This document shows positions 32,201 to 44,200 of a DNA stretch of 64,000 nucleotides, piece by piece. Below the pieces are notes generated by a model. It did no database searches. It was given only the letters and a program-made list of their open reading frames with translations, and was not told where the DNA came from. The position numbers and the translations under genes were made by a program. Every line of letters starts with the position of its first letter. Position 1 is the stretch's first letter. Location of the stretch: the NCBI GenBank assembly GCA_949987565.1, contig OX465110.1, forward strand, positions 19,745,273-19,809,272, read 5' to 3'. The DNA is from Luidia sarsii (taxonomy: Eukaryota > Echinodermata > Asteroidea > Paxillosida > Luidiidae).

Positions 32201-35200
32201 CATCCCTGTCTGCATCATTTTTTGCCACCACACCGCTGTCTACTTTTTACTAGTCCACCGGGCTTGCAAAGTGGGCCATTTTACTAGCCTGCGGCTGTTT
32301 TTACTAGACAATGACAGCCGGGCTAGTGCTAAGGTCGAGCCCTGGAGACCCACTAGGCAGACTAGGTGATGACATCAGCATGATCATTATCAAAGGGGGA
32401 CGCGGGTCAATTTTTGTTGTGAGGCAGACTAGGTGACGACATCAGCGTAGGGTCATTATCAAAGGGGGACACGGGCTCATTTTGGCTGTAATTTTTTTGG
32501 GTGGTAGGAGCCTGGAGGTGTGCGGTCGACTGAGGGGCGAGGTCTCGGAGAGGGAGCTGGTGGAGATGAAGGCTCGCCTGTACCTGAACATCGGCCTGGT
32601 CTACGACTACCAGGGCGAGCACGCCAACTCGGCCAAGTTCATCAAGCAGGCCGTCTTCATTGCCGAGTGAGTGGCAGGGACTCAACAGGTCCAAGCAGTG
32701 CAGATGGAGAGAGCCAAAAAATAACCCACCATGACAGACATTGAAAATAGCGTATCTTACTGCATCTTATTATCTCCTGGGCTCTATTTTTTTTTAAGTG
32801 TTTAAAGGCCCAATACAACATTGGGAAGATCGGAAAACATCGATGTCCACAGATTTCCTTCTAATTTACACAGTTTGTAGATGGTCATAATAGAATCCTC
32901 ATGTTGAAATCTTACGGTCTGGGATGCTGTATTTTTTTTTAGAAATCTTCACTCAAACATCGACAAATAGATCATTACTCGCGAGTATTAAATAAACAAT
33001 TTCTTACACTACGGAACAGTGCGAAAACCGTGACGGTTTTTTTCACCATTTGAGCTAAAACCTTCGCAGGATTTCTTTTTCGGAATGTTTAATGGTTTAA
33101 CACACAAACTGTGGCAGTCTTTTGACCTGTACCAATGTTGTATAGGACCTTTAAATAATATTCCTAAATAAATTTAAAATGTTCTGAAATAACTTGGGAA
33201 CAATACATCGCGTGACTTTGATCACCTTTCTCCTTAACTTAGGAACATTTTGCAAAAGAAAATTCCTAAAACAAATGTTAATCTCAAAATTTAGTGGGCC
33301 TGACGTTTCGATCCTAGCAGGACCTTTCTCAAAGGCAGAGTAATACAAATGTTCCTAAATAACCTGTGTGGGGTTCTCAGGAAGCATAATTTGTTGGAGG
33401 ACCTGTACCGCAGCCACTGCTCCCAGGGCGACATCCACCAGCGGACGGGAGACAGCACCAAAGCCATGCGCTCCTTCGAGAACGCCATGAAGGCGGCCAG
33501 ACGCCTCAAGGACAAGAACCTGGAGAGCGACGCCCTGTCCTCGTCGGCCACGGTAAACGCCCGGCGCTCTCCCTCATCAAGTCCCTTTACGAAGCCCGGT
33601 GCCCGTCAAGTCTCCTCATAAGGTCCTGCAATCTTCAAAGGCCTCTATAATAAAGGGTCCTCATGTCATGTCTTTATAAAGTCCAATGTCCTCTAAAGAC
33701 CCCCATAATTTCTGTAGACTCCTGTGTCCTCCAAAGGCTTCCATAGTTCAGGGTCATCAAGTCTTCTCATAAGGCCCTGTGTTCTTCAAAGGCCTCTATA
33801 ATTAAGGGTGATCAAATTATAAAGTCCCATGTCCTCTAAAGACCTCCATAATTTGGGCTCATTGAGTCCCTCTATAAAGTCCCATGTCCTCTAGAGGCCT
33901 TCATAACTCTGGGATAGATCATCGCAGATTCAGGGATGCTTCAGGGTCATGGCTGGGAGCGTCTCACAGCTCGCTGGGAGTTCTGACCTTCGTTTACTAA
34001 GTCACAAAATCCACTCATTATATCCACTGGAGTGTGTCATTAGTGGGAGTCAAGTCTAGCACTATCACGAGGAGATGAAATTCGGTGGAATAGCCAAATT
34101 CTGTGGAATAGCCAAATTCGGTGGAATAGCCAAATTCGGTGGAATAGCCAAATTCGACTGCCCCGCGGTAGTGTCCCACCCCATATATCTGTGCAGTGCT
34201 CTGCAACACAGCTTTGCTCTGCTTGTCTCACTCACCCCTCTGTCAGGTCATGATCCAGCTGGGCGACTTTGCCGCGGCCAAGAGGGCCCTCAGGAAAGCC
34301 TACAAGCTGGGCTCCCAGAAGCCAGAGGAACGAGAGACGGTCATCAGGACGCTCAAAGCAGGTGACCTCTAATTATCCTTGATCGTCTCTCTAAAGAGTT
34401 TTCCAATGATAAATGCAAACAAATAAAGCTGCTTCTGAAAAGAAAATGGAGCTCGTGGTATTGTTTTTGCTACGGTTAAGTCCTTTGAAATCCCGCTCAG
34501 TGTGACAAGGGCCAATCTGAATGATTCTTAAGTAGTATACCGGCTGTGCAGAAGAGTTGCAGTCTGCATGATTTCACAGAATACCCCAACTTGCCTGAGC
34601 CCCACCTTTGGGCTTCTCGCTGAGAACGGCGGGTCGCAGCAGGAACCGAGTGCAGTGGTTGTTAGAGACAGCAGAATCCCACATGACTAGTTTTCCGCAC
34701 CGCTGCATCTTGCCGACTGCAGCGGGCTAAGGGACAAGAAAGCCAGCAGGCTGCCCCTCCCCCCCCCCACACGACACAGTGATATTATCAATCCTGGTTC
34801 TATTCCGATGTGGTTCCAGCGATCCGTGGCAGCCAGCTGCAGGGGGAGGTGGAGGAGGCATCGGACGTCGCCTACCGAGAGAGGCTGCCCCTGTACGAGG
34901 CGCTCGGAGACCTGTGCTGCAAGGTGAACGCCTTCACCAGGGCCGCCATCTACTACCAGAGGCAGGTGAGTCACGAGGCCACGGGTGGGCGTGGCCGGTT
35001 CAAGGCGCGGCCATAGGTGGGCGTGGTCAATGGCGGGCGTGGTCACACATGGGCGGAGCTCTAAGTAGGCGTGGTCACGGGGTAGGTGCTACCACAGGGA
35101 GGTAAAGTCGTATGAGGTAAGGTCATAGGTTTGTCTGGTATGGGTGGGTGTGGTCATTGATGGGTGTGGTCATTGGGCGTGGCCAAGGCTAAGCATTACC

Positions 35201-38200
35201 ATGGATAATTTGCAACTCTTATGAACCCATGTCCGCAGGCAGGTGCAGCTATAGCCTGATAAGGGCATTGGCTAGGTGTAGTTCTGCATGGGTGTGGCCA
35301 CAAAATATAGCTCTGGCCATCGGTAAGTTATTGGGTTGGCAGTGACTATAAGCCTGACTAGAGTTAAGACTGCACATTGTCTGAAGACTGCAGGAATCCA
35401 TTCTTGATGTGCCTGGTGTCTTGGTTCTGTCTTGCTCCATTCAGCTGTCCTGTGCTCTGGCCCTCAAGGGCAGCCCCAAGGAGCTGGTGCGCATCTATGT
35501 GTCCCTGGCCGCCACCTACGCTGATGACAGCCAGTACGACAAGGCCATTGAGATGTATCACAAGGAACTGGAGCTGAGGAAGGGCCACCCCAAGGAGGTA
35601 TATAAACCTCATTAGAGATTCCTCTCCTTCTGAAACAATTATAACAAAAAATGCATCCTCCCTTTAGATAAATCCCAAGGAAGAGGTCCCCTTTTAAGTC
35701 CTACGTCCTATAAAGGCCTCAGAAATTCCAGGACAGAACGTTGATGATTCAGAGACACTAAAGGATTATGGCTCAGAAGAGATGGCAAGAAAGTGAATCT
35801 TCGGGATCTAAACGGAACCAACAGATGCCCTCAGTCTTGCAAGTTCTTGTGTCTTGAGTTCCTTGGTTCATGTGATTGAGTCAATGATTATGACAGACTT
35901 GGACGTCTGTTACACAATCCTCAAGGGCCATTGACCCACTGAGCTCTGTGGAGAAAGTCACCTGGACCGGTGGTGTTGTCAAATGTCCCTTGAACTGCGT
36001 TGCCTCTTGCACAGGAGGGCCGCACGTGGCTGAACATCGCCGACGCTCAGGAGCGGTCCAGGAAGCCATTCGAGACCATCAGCCAGTCCTACAAGAGCGC
36101 CCTCGAGTATGCGCAGAAAGCCCAGCACCCAAAGCTTCAGGTAAGGAGGTTTTTTTGCGGCGACGGTTTTGTGAGTGAGCGCGGCTTTCCAAGGCCAAAC
36201 TCATGGAGCTGGTTAAGCACCAAAATTTTGCTTAAAGAAGAATGAAACCCAGAGAAAATAGTTGGCTTATCTCTTTGGTTGATAAAACCAACCTACAATT
36301 ACCCATGTGCAACTCACCTACGAGTTTCATAAAGAGGGAAAAATCATGGAATTCGGTGGTCGAATTCGCGTTCCCTGTACCCGCCATGTTTTCGAAATTC
36401 CCGGCAGGTCACTGCGGGGGGTATGACATAATGACGGGCTACCCCCGCATGGGCCAGGACGGACGTATCCCTACAAGTAACATGTGTGTACATAACACAA
36501 TTTTGTATACTGCGTGCAGTTTGTATACACTCGCGAGCATAAACGATAGTGTACTGCCAGGCTTTTGGTTGTAACAATGCCAGCGGAAAAAAGCTAGGGA
36601 AATCTGTCCATGCAGTTCCTTACAAGACCAAGAGATCTGAGTTGTTTGGGAAGTGGGCTGCGGCCATAAAAGTAGAAACATTTCTCAATGTCGGCTACAA
36701 ATATAGTCGAAATGACGTGATTTGTAGCGATCACTTCACGGAGGAGTTGGGATCGAGGTTGACTTGCGGGCCAAACTCACCGGCTCGAAGCCGAGAAATA
36801 TACTGAAAGAACATGCCGTTCCTTCAGTATTTTCACATCGACCAGCAGTGGCATCACGTTCATCGACAGCTTCACGAATTCCCGCATTGGAATCCAGAAA
36901 GCTGAGTTAATTTTGATGTTTTTCCTGTATGATACGATCGACTTTTGATGTATGTTTTCGTTTCGGTCCTAGCGTGATTTTTCTCACATGCACGTTCTGC
37001 CTAGTCTTTCTCGCAGACCGCTTATCTGTAACTCATGGAGGGTAAACTCCATGGATATACATGTATTGTACCAATTACCATGGAGGAAGAAGGGGGGGTA
37101 TACGTACCGTGCCGTATTTTTATTTGTGCTGCAACAAGAACATGGAGCTAGGCCTAATTTACACGTTATCGGAACGCGACTCCAGTCGCCCACACTGTTT
37201 ATTCCCTGGTCGCTGTCCGCAACTCCTGTCACCCAGCGCTATTGTGTGCATAGCATACGCTGGGAAGTGCATGACCCCTGACCCCCACTAAGCTCCACAC
37301 AGCTTCGCTAACGTGTACAACTGAAATCTCTCCAAAACATCGACCATCTCTTGAATCATTTCTCGTATTTTCCTATTAAAATTACGCGAGCTGAAACAAA
37401 AGCCGGACACAGTGGGCTCCCAGTCATAGTTGTCGGACCTTTATTAAACTCAGCCCCTGGTGTATAAGTTATTTTAGGCCTACTTGTTTAGCTGTTATAA
37501 CAGGGCGCCATTCGGCGAAGATCAAGAAAACAGAGAACCAAAATTGCGCAGCGTTTATTTTGTTACAGATACCAACGTAATGTACACGTGTACAGTAGTA
37601 CATTACAAGTAGGACAACGTGTACATTGTACACGTGTACAGTACAGTAGTAGTGTGTACATGTACTGTACATTACATGTAGTACACAACGTGTACATTGT
37701 ACGTGCACTGTACATGTACAGTCCGTGCAACGTATGCAATCAGAAAGCCGTGAAAGTGTTTGTAGATCAAGACTATACGCAATCCCCAAGAATAATTCAA
37801 ATAATGACCAAAGCGAAAAACAATAAATCTGCAAAGGATTATAAGATTATTTTCTCACACATTGAGGTATAATTCTCTTTTAAATGTTGATTAATATTTG
37901 TAGTTTAAATTAAAATGATTGAACAAGCCTAACTGACCAATCAGACAGGGTCGTCTCCGCCGTGATGTCATAACCCCGCAGTGACCTTCCGGGAATTTCG
38001 AAAGCATGGCGGGTTGAGGGAACGCGAATTCGACCACCGAATTCCATGATTTTTCCCTCTTTACGAAACTCGTAGGTGAGTTGCACATGGGTAATTGTAG
38101 GTTGGTTTTATCAACCAAAGAGATAAGCCAACTATTTTCTCTGGGTTTCATTCTTCTTTAAGCACGAAAAGCCACGATTCATAGGATCACCTTGCCGAAC

Positions 38201-41200
38201 CAAACTTCTCTTTTGTTTCCCGCTATAAAGCAAAGAATAATGGAATACAAGTCGAGAACAGTTGGCATCGCGTCTCAGTGTGGTTTGTAATCCTGTTTAC
38301 ACGAGGCGGATTCTCATTTTCATGCGTCTCTATGAAATTGGGCCCTGGTTGGCTGGTGCCGTCCGTCTTTTCCGTCGATCCGTCCAGCTGCTGGCCCTGA
38401 GGTCCCTGAGCCTCCTCCAGAGGAAACACCGCCAGGAGCTACTCCTGGGCAACACCATGGGCAAGATCCACCACCTGAAGGACCAGCACGACATAGCGTC
38501 GGACGAGGAGGACGAGATCAGCGAGGAGGAGGACCAGGAGGAGGGAGAGGGGGACCAGGAGGAGAGTGAGGCCTGGGAGGTGGACGCACTAGAACTCTCC
38601 GAGTCGGGTAAGGGGGAGTTGAAGCGATGGAAGCAGAGGTTGCTCAGATGAGGTGCTTGCGGGTAGAGTACAAGACCTGCCCTGACACTGAAGGCTAATA
38701 CTTATCAGAGCTGCCTATAGGTCTTGAGTCCACTCATTTCCTGATTCCTGGATTTCTTTTGGTCTCGAATTCCTTTGTAAGTTCCTTGGTTCCATGATTG
38801 CTTGGTGGCTTGATTTCCATGACTGCATGATTCATTGGTTCCTTGGTTCCAAGATTCCATGATTCCTTGATTGCTAGGTTCCTTGGTTCCTTGGTTGCAT
38901 GATTCCTTGGTGCCTAAGTTTATAGGTTCCTTGTTCCATGATCGCTTGCTTCCTGTGCTCCTTGATTCCATGATTGCTTGATTGCATGATTCCTTGGTTC
39001 CAAGATTCCATGATTCCTTGGTTCCAAGATTCTATGATTCCTTGGTTGCTGGGTTCCTTGGTTCCTTGTTCCATGACAGCTTGGTTCCTTTATAGTTGCA
39101 TGTCCAGAGGGGAAACTCCTAAAGACCCGCTAAAGCACTCAATTTGGCTGACCATCGGTTCATTATTTTCTCCCTTGATGTGTTTAGAGGAATCGGAGGT
39201 GGAGGAGGAATATGACCGCACACCAGCTGCCCAGAGGGCGCGGAAAACCAAGGTGAGGAAAAGGAATTCATTGCAAATGTTTATTGCAATTCATGCAAAA
39301 CTTCCATTGATGTTGATAATTCTTATCGTTGCCTCTCACCTCAGTTTGCCAAGCGGAACGAGAAAGGAGAGACCTTGCTCCACAGGGCCTGCATCGATGG
39401 GAACCTCCGGCAAGTCAAGAAGCTCCTGCAGCAGGTCTGTATTATTTAAACAGCGAGGCGACGGCGGGCAGATACATCCACGACTGGGTCTGGAGTCAGT
39501 GTCCAGGGGCAGCAATGGGTTTTGCTTTGGGTTGATCTATGCACAGCCAGATGCACTGTTGTCAGTAGCAATGCCCACAGAGATGAAAGCCTGAAAGAGA
39601 ATCAGGTTCCAAGAGACTCCAAGAGAATCAAGTTCATTACAAATACTGTAAGAGGGTTTCTATTAAAAACAGTCTGTGTCATCCTGCCTTTGAGAAAGGT
39701 CCTGCTAGGATCAAAACATCCGTGCCATTCTGCCTTTGAGAAAGGTCCTGCTAGGATCAAAACATCCGTGCCATTCTGCCTTTGAGAAAGGTCCTGCTAG
39801 GATCAAAACATCCGTGCCATTCTGCCTTTGGGAAAGGTCCTGTTAGGATCAAAACATCCGTGCCATTCTGCCTTTGAGAAAGGTCCTGCTAGGATCAAAA
39901 CATCCGTGCCATTCTGCCTTTGGGAAAGGTCCTGTTAGGATCAAAACATCCGTGCCATTCTGCCTTTGAGAAAGGTCCTGTTAGAATCAAAACATCGGGC
40001 CCTCCAAATTTTTGATAAAAACTGAGGTCATTTGGTATTACACATGAACGCGTAATGACCCTGCGAAAGATATTGGTAACGTTATCACACCATTTGAGTA
40101 ACTTGATGCAGACGACTCAGGAAGTCTAGAATTGTCATTCTCCGAATCCGATCTTGTCTCGCAAAGGGCCATCCTGTCAACCCCAGGGACTACTGCGGCT
40201 GGATCCCGCTCCACGAGGCCTGCAACTTTGGCCACCTGGGCATCGCCGAGGCCCTGCTGGACCACGGGGCCGAGGTCAACGACCGGGGCGGGGAGGGCTG
40301 CAGCGGGATCACGCCGCTGCACGACGCCATCAACGGCGGCAACTTTGCCGTGGCCGAGCTGCTGGTGGGCAGGGGGGCCAACGTCTGCGCCAAGGACGAT
40401 AAGGTATGGCTCTTGGTTCCTTGTTGCTTGTCGGTTGCATCGGCTAGGTTGGTTATAGTTGGTCCCAATTGGTGCCTTGATGCCTTGGTTACTGGATTCT
40501 TGTGTCCTTGGCTCCTTGACTTGTTTAGACCAAGGCTCAATAGTGAGTAAGGTCTTTGATTCTTTGACTACTAAGTTCCTTGCCATGGTGGTTCCTTGAC
40601 TTTGTGGTTCCTTGGTTCCTTGACTTTGTGGTTCATTGGTTCCTTGGTTCCTTGACTTTGTGGTTCATTGGTTCCTTGACTTTGTGGTTCCTTGGTTCCT
40701 TGACTTTGTGGTTCCTTGACTTTGTGGTTCCTTGGTTCCTTGACTTTGTGGTTTCTTGGTTCCTTGACTTTGTGGTTCCTTGGTTCCTTGACTTTGTGGT
40801 TCCTTGGTCATTTAATGCCCCGGTTCTTTGGTTCCCCATCTCCCTGGTTCCTTCATTCCTTGACCCCATGGTTCCTTGGTTCCTTGGTTCCTTTCGTTCC
40901 TTTACTTTGTGGTTCCTTGGTTCCTTTACTTTGTGGTTCCTTGGTCATTTAATGCCCCGGTTCCCCATCTCCCTGGTTCTTTCATTCCTTGACCCCATGG
41001 TTCCTTGGTTCCTTGGTTCCTTTTGTTCCTTTCCTTCTCGGCACATCTACACCTTGGTTCCCTCAATCCATCACCCCCTGCCTTTATCATGTGCTTCTTC
41101 TTTCCTTGTCCGCTGAGCAGGGCATGAACGCCATGATGACGCTGACCCAGTGGACAGAAACCTACACCAGTGACCTGGACCAGGAGACTAGACAGGGGGC

Positions 41201-44200
41201 AAATAACATGAAGGCCACACTGCAGCAAGCCATAAGACACGGTGAGTCAAACCAATTCAGAAATCTTCATCTCGACGGGCTGAAACTGAGTCTAAAGACA
41301 ATTAACAGATTTTACTACAGTACTTACTGCCAACTATGCCTGTAATTGCCAAGTAGGGAGGGTAGCCACCCCCGTCTGTCTTGGGCCAGTCTCTGGGTTG
41401 AAAATCCAGGTCTCTTCATCTCACTCTCCACTATGTGCGTCGCCAGGTGTTCTTGGGACATTTGGCTGCAGTGCAAAGCATTGTCTGACTCTCTCGGATT
41501 TTGTACCGGTTGTTTTCAGGGGGCCAGCAGCCGTCACAGTCCAGGCCCAGGAACGTCCTGGAGAACTCTGAACTGTTTGATCGGGACGACGGAGCCAGCC
41601 AGCCGTCATCTTCCGGGCATCTGGCCGGCCCTTCCAACTCCGGCAGACGGACCGGCGCCGGTGGGAGATCCGCCTCGGCCGGCGGGGGCAGGAGGCAGCC
41701 TACCGACTCGTCCTCCGGGGCTCAGCGCCGGTCCGCCCTGCTCCGTAGGAACAGGGCACGGGGAGAGCGTGGCGGGGAGTCTGACGAAGGAGAGGGCGTG
41801 GACGAGGGCGCCTGCTACCCAGAACCGTCGAGGGTGGACTCCGACGAGGAGGAAGAGGAAGAGATGGAGGTCTCCCGGGATGCAATGCCCGTGATGACGT
41901 CACATACCAGGGCTCGGGTCTCAGCAGGCGGGCCATCGATGTCCACCAAGACTGCAGCCGACGATCGCGAAGCCATCGACGGAGTCCCGTCCAAATCGCA
42001 GGGAGACAGGGCCTCGGCGAGGAACCAAATCGACGAGGACTCTGACGGCGGCGACGGCGATGACAGCAGGCAACCAGCGAGTGCGGCAGGGAGCAGCGGC
42101 GGCGCGGGGGACGGCCGGCAGGCCTACATCAGCGCCATCACGGGTCTGGGCAGCGCCGCCAGCCGGCTCTCGCAGCGTCCCCTCCGAGAGGCCCTCCCGC
42201 CGGCCGCCGCGGCCGCCCCGGCGCTGATCCCCGAGGCCCAGTACACGGGCGGGGACGACTGGTTGATCGACGACCTGCCCACCCAGCCCAGCAAGCGCAA
42301 GCGGATGGACCCGGACTTTGAGGCGGCCGCCGTCTCTCCCTCGGCGCCCGCCAGCTCGCCCGGCCCCGGCCGGAGTCATCAACCGGCGGCCTCCCAGCAG
42401 CGGCCGCTGTCCCTGAGCCGCAAGTCCAGCAAGAGGTCCCGGCAGCTGAAGCTGACCACCATGGGGGCGGCCCTGTCTTCCAGGCAGGCCCGGCGTGCTG
42501 CCCCTTCCTCGCCACTGGTGGAGGAGGCCGACACCAGACCGGACTCGGACTCGGACTTCAATCCGTCCCAGGTTTGTTTGCTGAGATAGTTCAGTCATTC
42601 TTGAGGGTGATTTTTTTTTCCATCGAGTGATCTACAATAACGGGTTGCCGACTAAAAATGGCCAATATGAAAATCTCATAGATTGAGATGGCCGGTGTTT
42701 GGATCCTAGCAATCCTTTGGATTCTCAAAGGTAGAATGACAAAAAAACGGTACAACAATTTTCCATTGACGATGATTCCTTCTTATACTGGTTTTAGACT
42801 ACCAAAGTGATTAATCACTTTGCATTAAGGTGCAGAGCAAAGAGGTATCAGAACAGCTTCTTCCCTCGTTCTGCCTTCATCTGGAATTCCCTTCCTGGTT
42901 CATGTTTTCCCCCAGCCTATGATCTAGCCCTTTTTTTAAGAGAAATGTCAATTCTCCAGTCTCTCTCTACATCCTTTCCTTGGCCCTTAACCTTGAGTGG
43001 CTTTATGGCCTTGTTTTAGGAGATACTTGGTAACCTGTGTTTCCACTGCCCGTTATCTCTTTTCGCTTCCATCGCAGCCTGTGCGCTCGGAGATGTCCGA
43101 TGCACTTCCCATCGACTTGATCTCCGAACACACACCCAGGAGGGAGGGAGGTCCGACCTCTGACCTTCAACCCCAAGCCGCTGGGGCCGCCATGAGGGTC
43201 AGGGTCCGGATACGGGACAAGACTTTCCTCATACCCGTCAGGTAGGTTGTCGACGGCAAGGAGCCTGCTTTCCCCAAGAGCTCGTAAAGGGGATAGCTGA
43301 ATCTAATCAATCCTCTCAAATAAGAAGTTGTAGAACTACTTCTTGTGTTAGTAGGAGAAGGTGGGGCAGAGGTGAGGGAGGAGGACCTGGAGAAGGTGGT
43401 GGATGTGGAGAAGGTGGAGGAGGAGGTGGAGTAGGTGGAGGAGGTGGAGGAGGAGGTGAGGAAGGAGGTGAAGGAAGTGGAGGAGCTGGAAGAGGAGGTG
43501 GAGGAGGTGGAGGAGCTGGAAGAGGAGGTGGAGAAGGGGGTGAGGGAGGAGGGGGTGAGGGAGGAGGAGGTGGAGGAGAAGATGGAGAAGCTGGAGGTGG
43601 AGGAGGAGTTAATAAAGGAGCAGTAATGCCTTGGTTCTTTGCAGGGATGCCAAGGACATGCAGTGGTTGTGTGAGGAGGCGTCCCGTCGTTACTTCAGCG
43701 CCTGCGGACTGCGGCCCACGCTGGTGCTCTGCACCAATGAGGGCGCCATGTTCTCCCCCGAGGACAGCATCGCCGACCTCCTGAATAACAATGAGGAGGT
43801 CAGTGGTGGGTCGGAGGTCAAGACACTGATGAATATTCAGTGGCGGGGGTCAAGAGACTGGTGACCTTGTGTGTGAGGGGAGGGGGTTTGTGGAGTTGGT
43901 TTTTGTTGCATTGCTTCATACGCCCTGCTGGGCATCAGCTTTCACAAATTCACTCCATGCTTGTGAGCTTACTTCAGTCTTACAATTTGTAACGTTTCCG
44001 TCTTGCTGTACAATTGAATGCTTTTGCAAATCAGATTCTCTCCATGCCTGTGAGCGACTACTGAGCGTACTTCAGTCCTACTATCGTTATTTTTTTTTTC
44101 AGTGACACTCATTTCCTTTTTTGCATTTCACTAACCGTAGGTCATTGGTAAGGTTGAGTCCTGGGACCTGCCCCCACTCGCTGAGCGCTACCGACGGGCG

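Larger units (their letters stand above)
29893..36140 (+). other. TONSL: TONSL TPR module (coding exons 2-9)
   Basis: Eight exons encode helical repeats with typical TPR spacing, for example [74 protein letters not shown] and [17 protein letters not shown]. In human TONSL this part contacts chromatin and replication-fork partners. The intron before exon 6 holds an 18-bp tandem repeat, and the large intron after exon 9 holds the THAP element. Confidence 0.85.
36236..38157. mobile_element. THAP-domain DNA transposon remnant flanked by TTAA (Kolobok-like)
   Basis: Long terminal inverted repeats of about 190 bp (36236 to about 36425, and about 37965 to 38157; outermost AGAAGAATGAAACCCAG and complement) are bounded on each side by TTAA (36232-36235 and 38158-38161). 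The interior encodes a THAP-type zinc finger. TTAA target duplication plus THAP is the pattern known for Kolobok elements; P-like elements also carry THAP but make 8-bp duplications. The element is 1.92 kb, lacks a full transposase and sits in TONSL intron 9. Confidence 0.75.
39345..41241 (+). other. TONSL: TONSL ankyrin-repeat, histone H4 reader module (coding exons 12-14)
   Basis: Ankyrin signatures are [40 protein letters not shown] and [20 protein letters not shown]. The residues I recall lining the human pocket for unmethylated H4K20 are present here as Asp570, Trp574, Glu579, Asn582 and Asp615 (model numbering). The position equivalent to human Cys608 is Gly619. The usual TPLH of the second repeat is IPLH. 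Confidence 0.8.

Noticed and set aside
36242..38151. Two near-identical short proteins read inward from 36242 and 38151
   Set aside because: They are the two terminal inverted repeats of the THAP element read on opposite strands, not genes.
40580..41116. 178-residue open frame of [13 protein letters not shown] repeats
   Set aside because: A minisatellite in a TONSL intron; period-driven, with stop-free frames on both strands.
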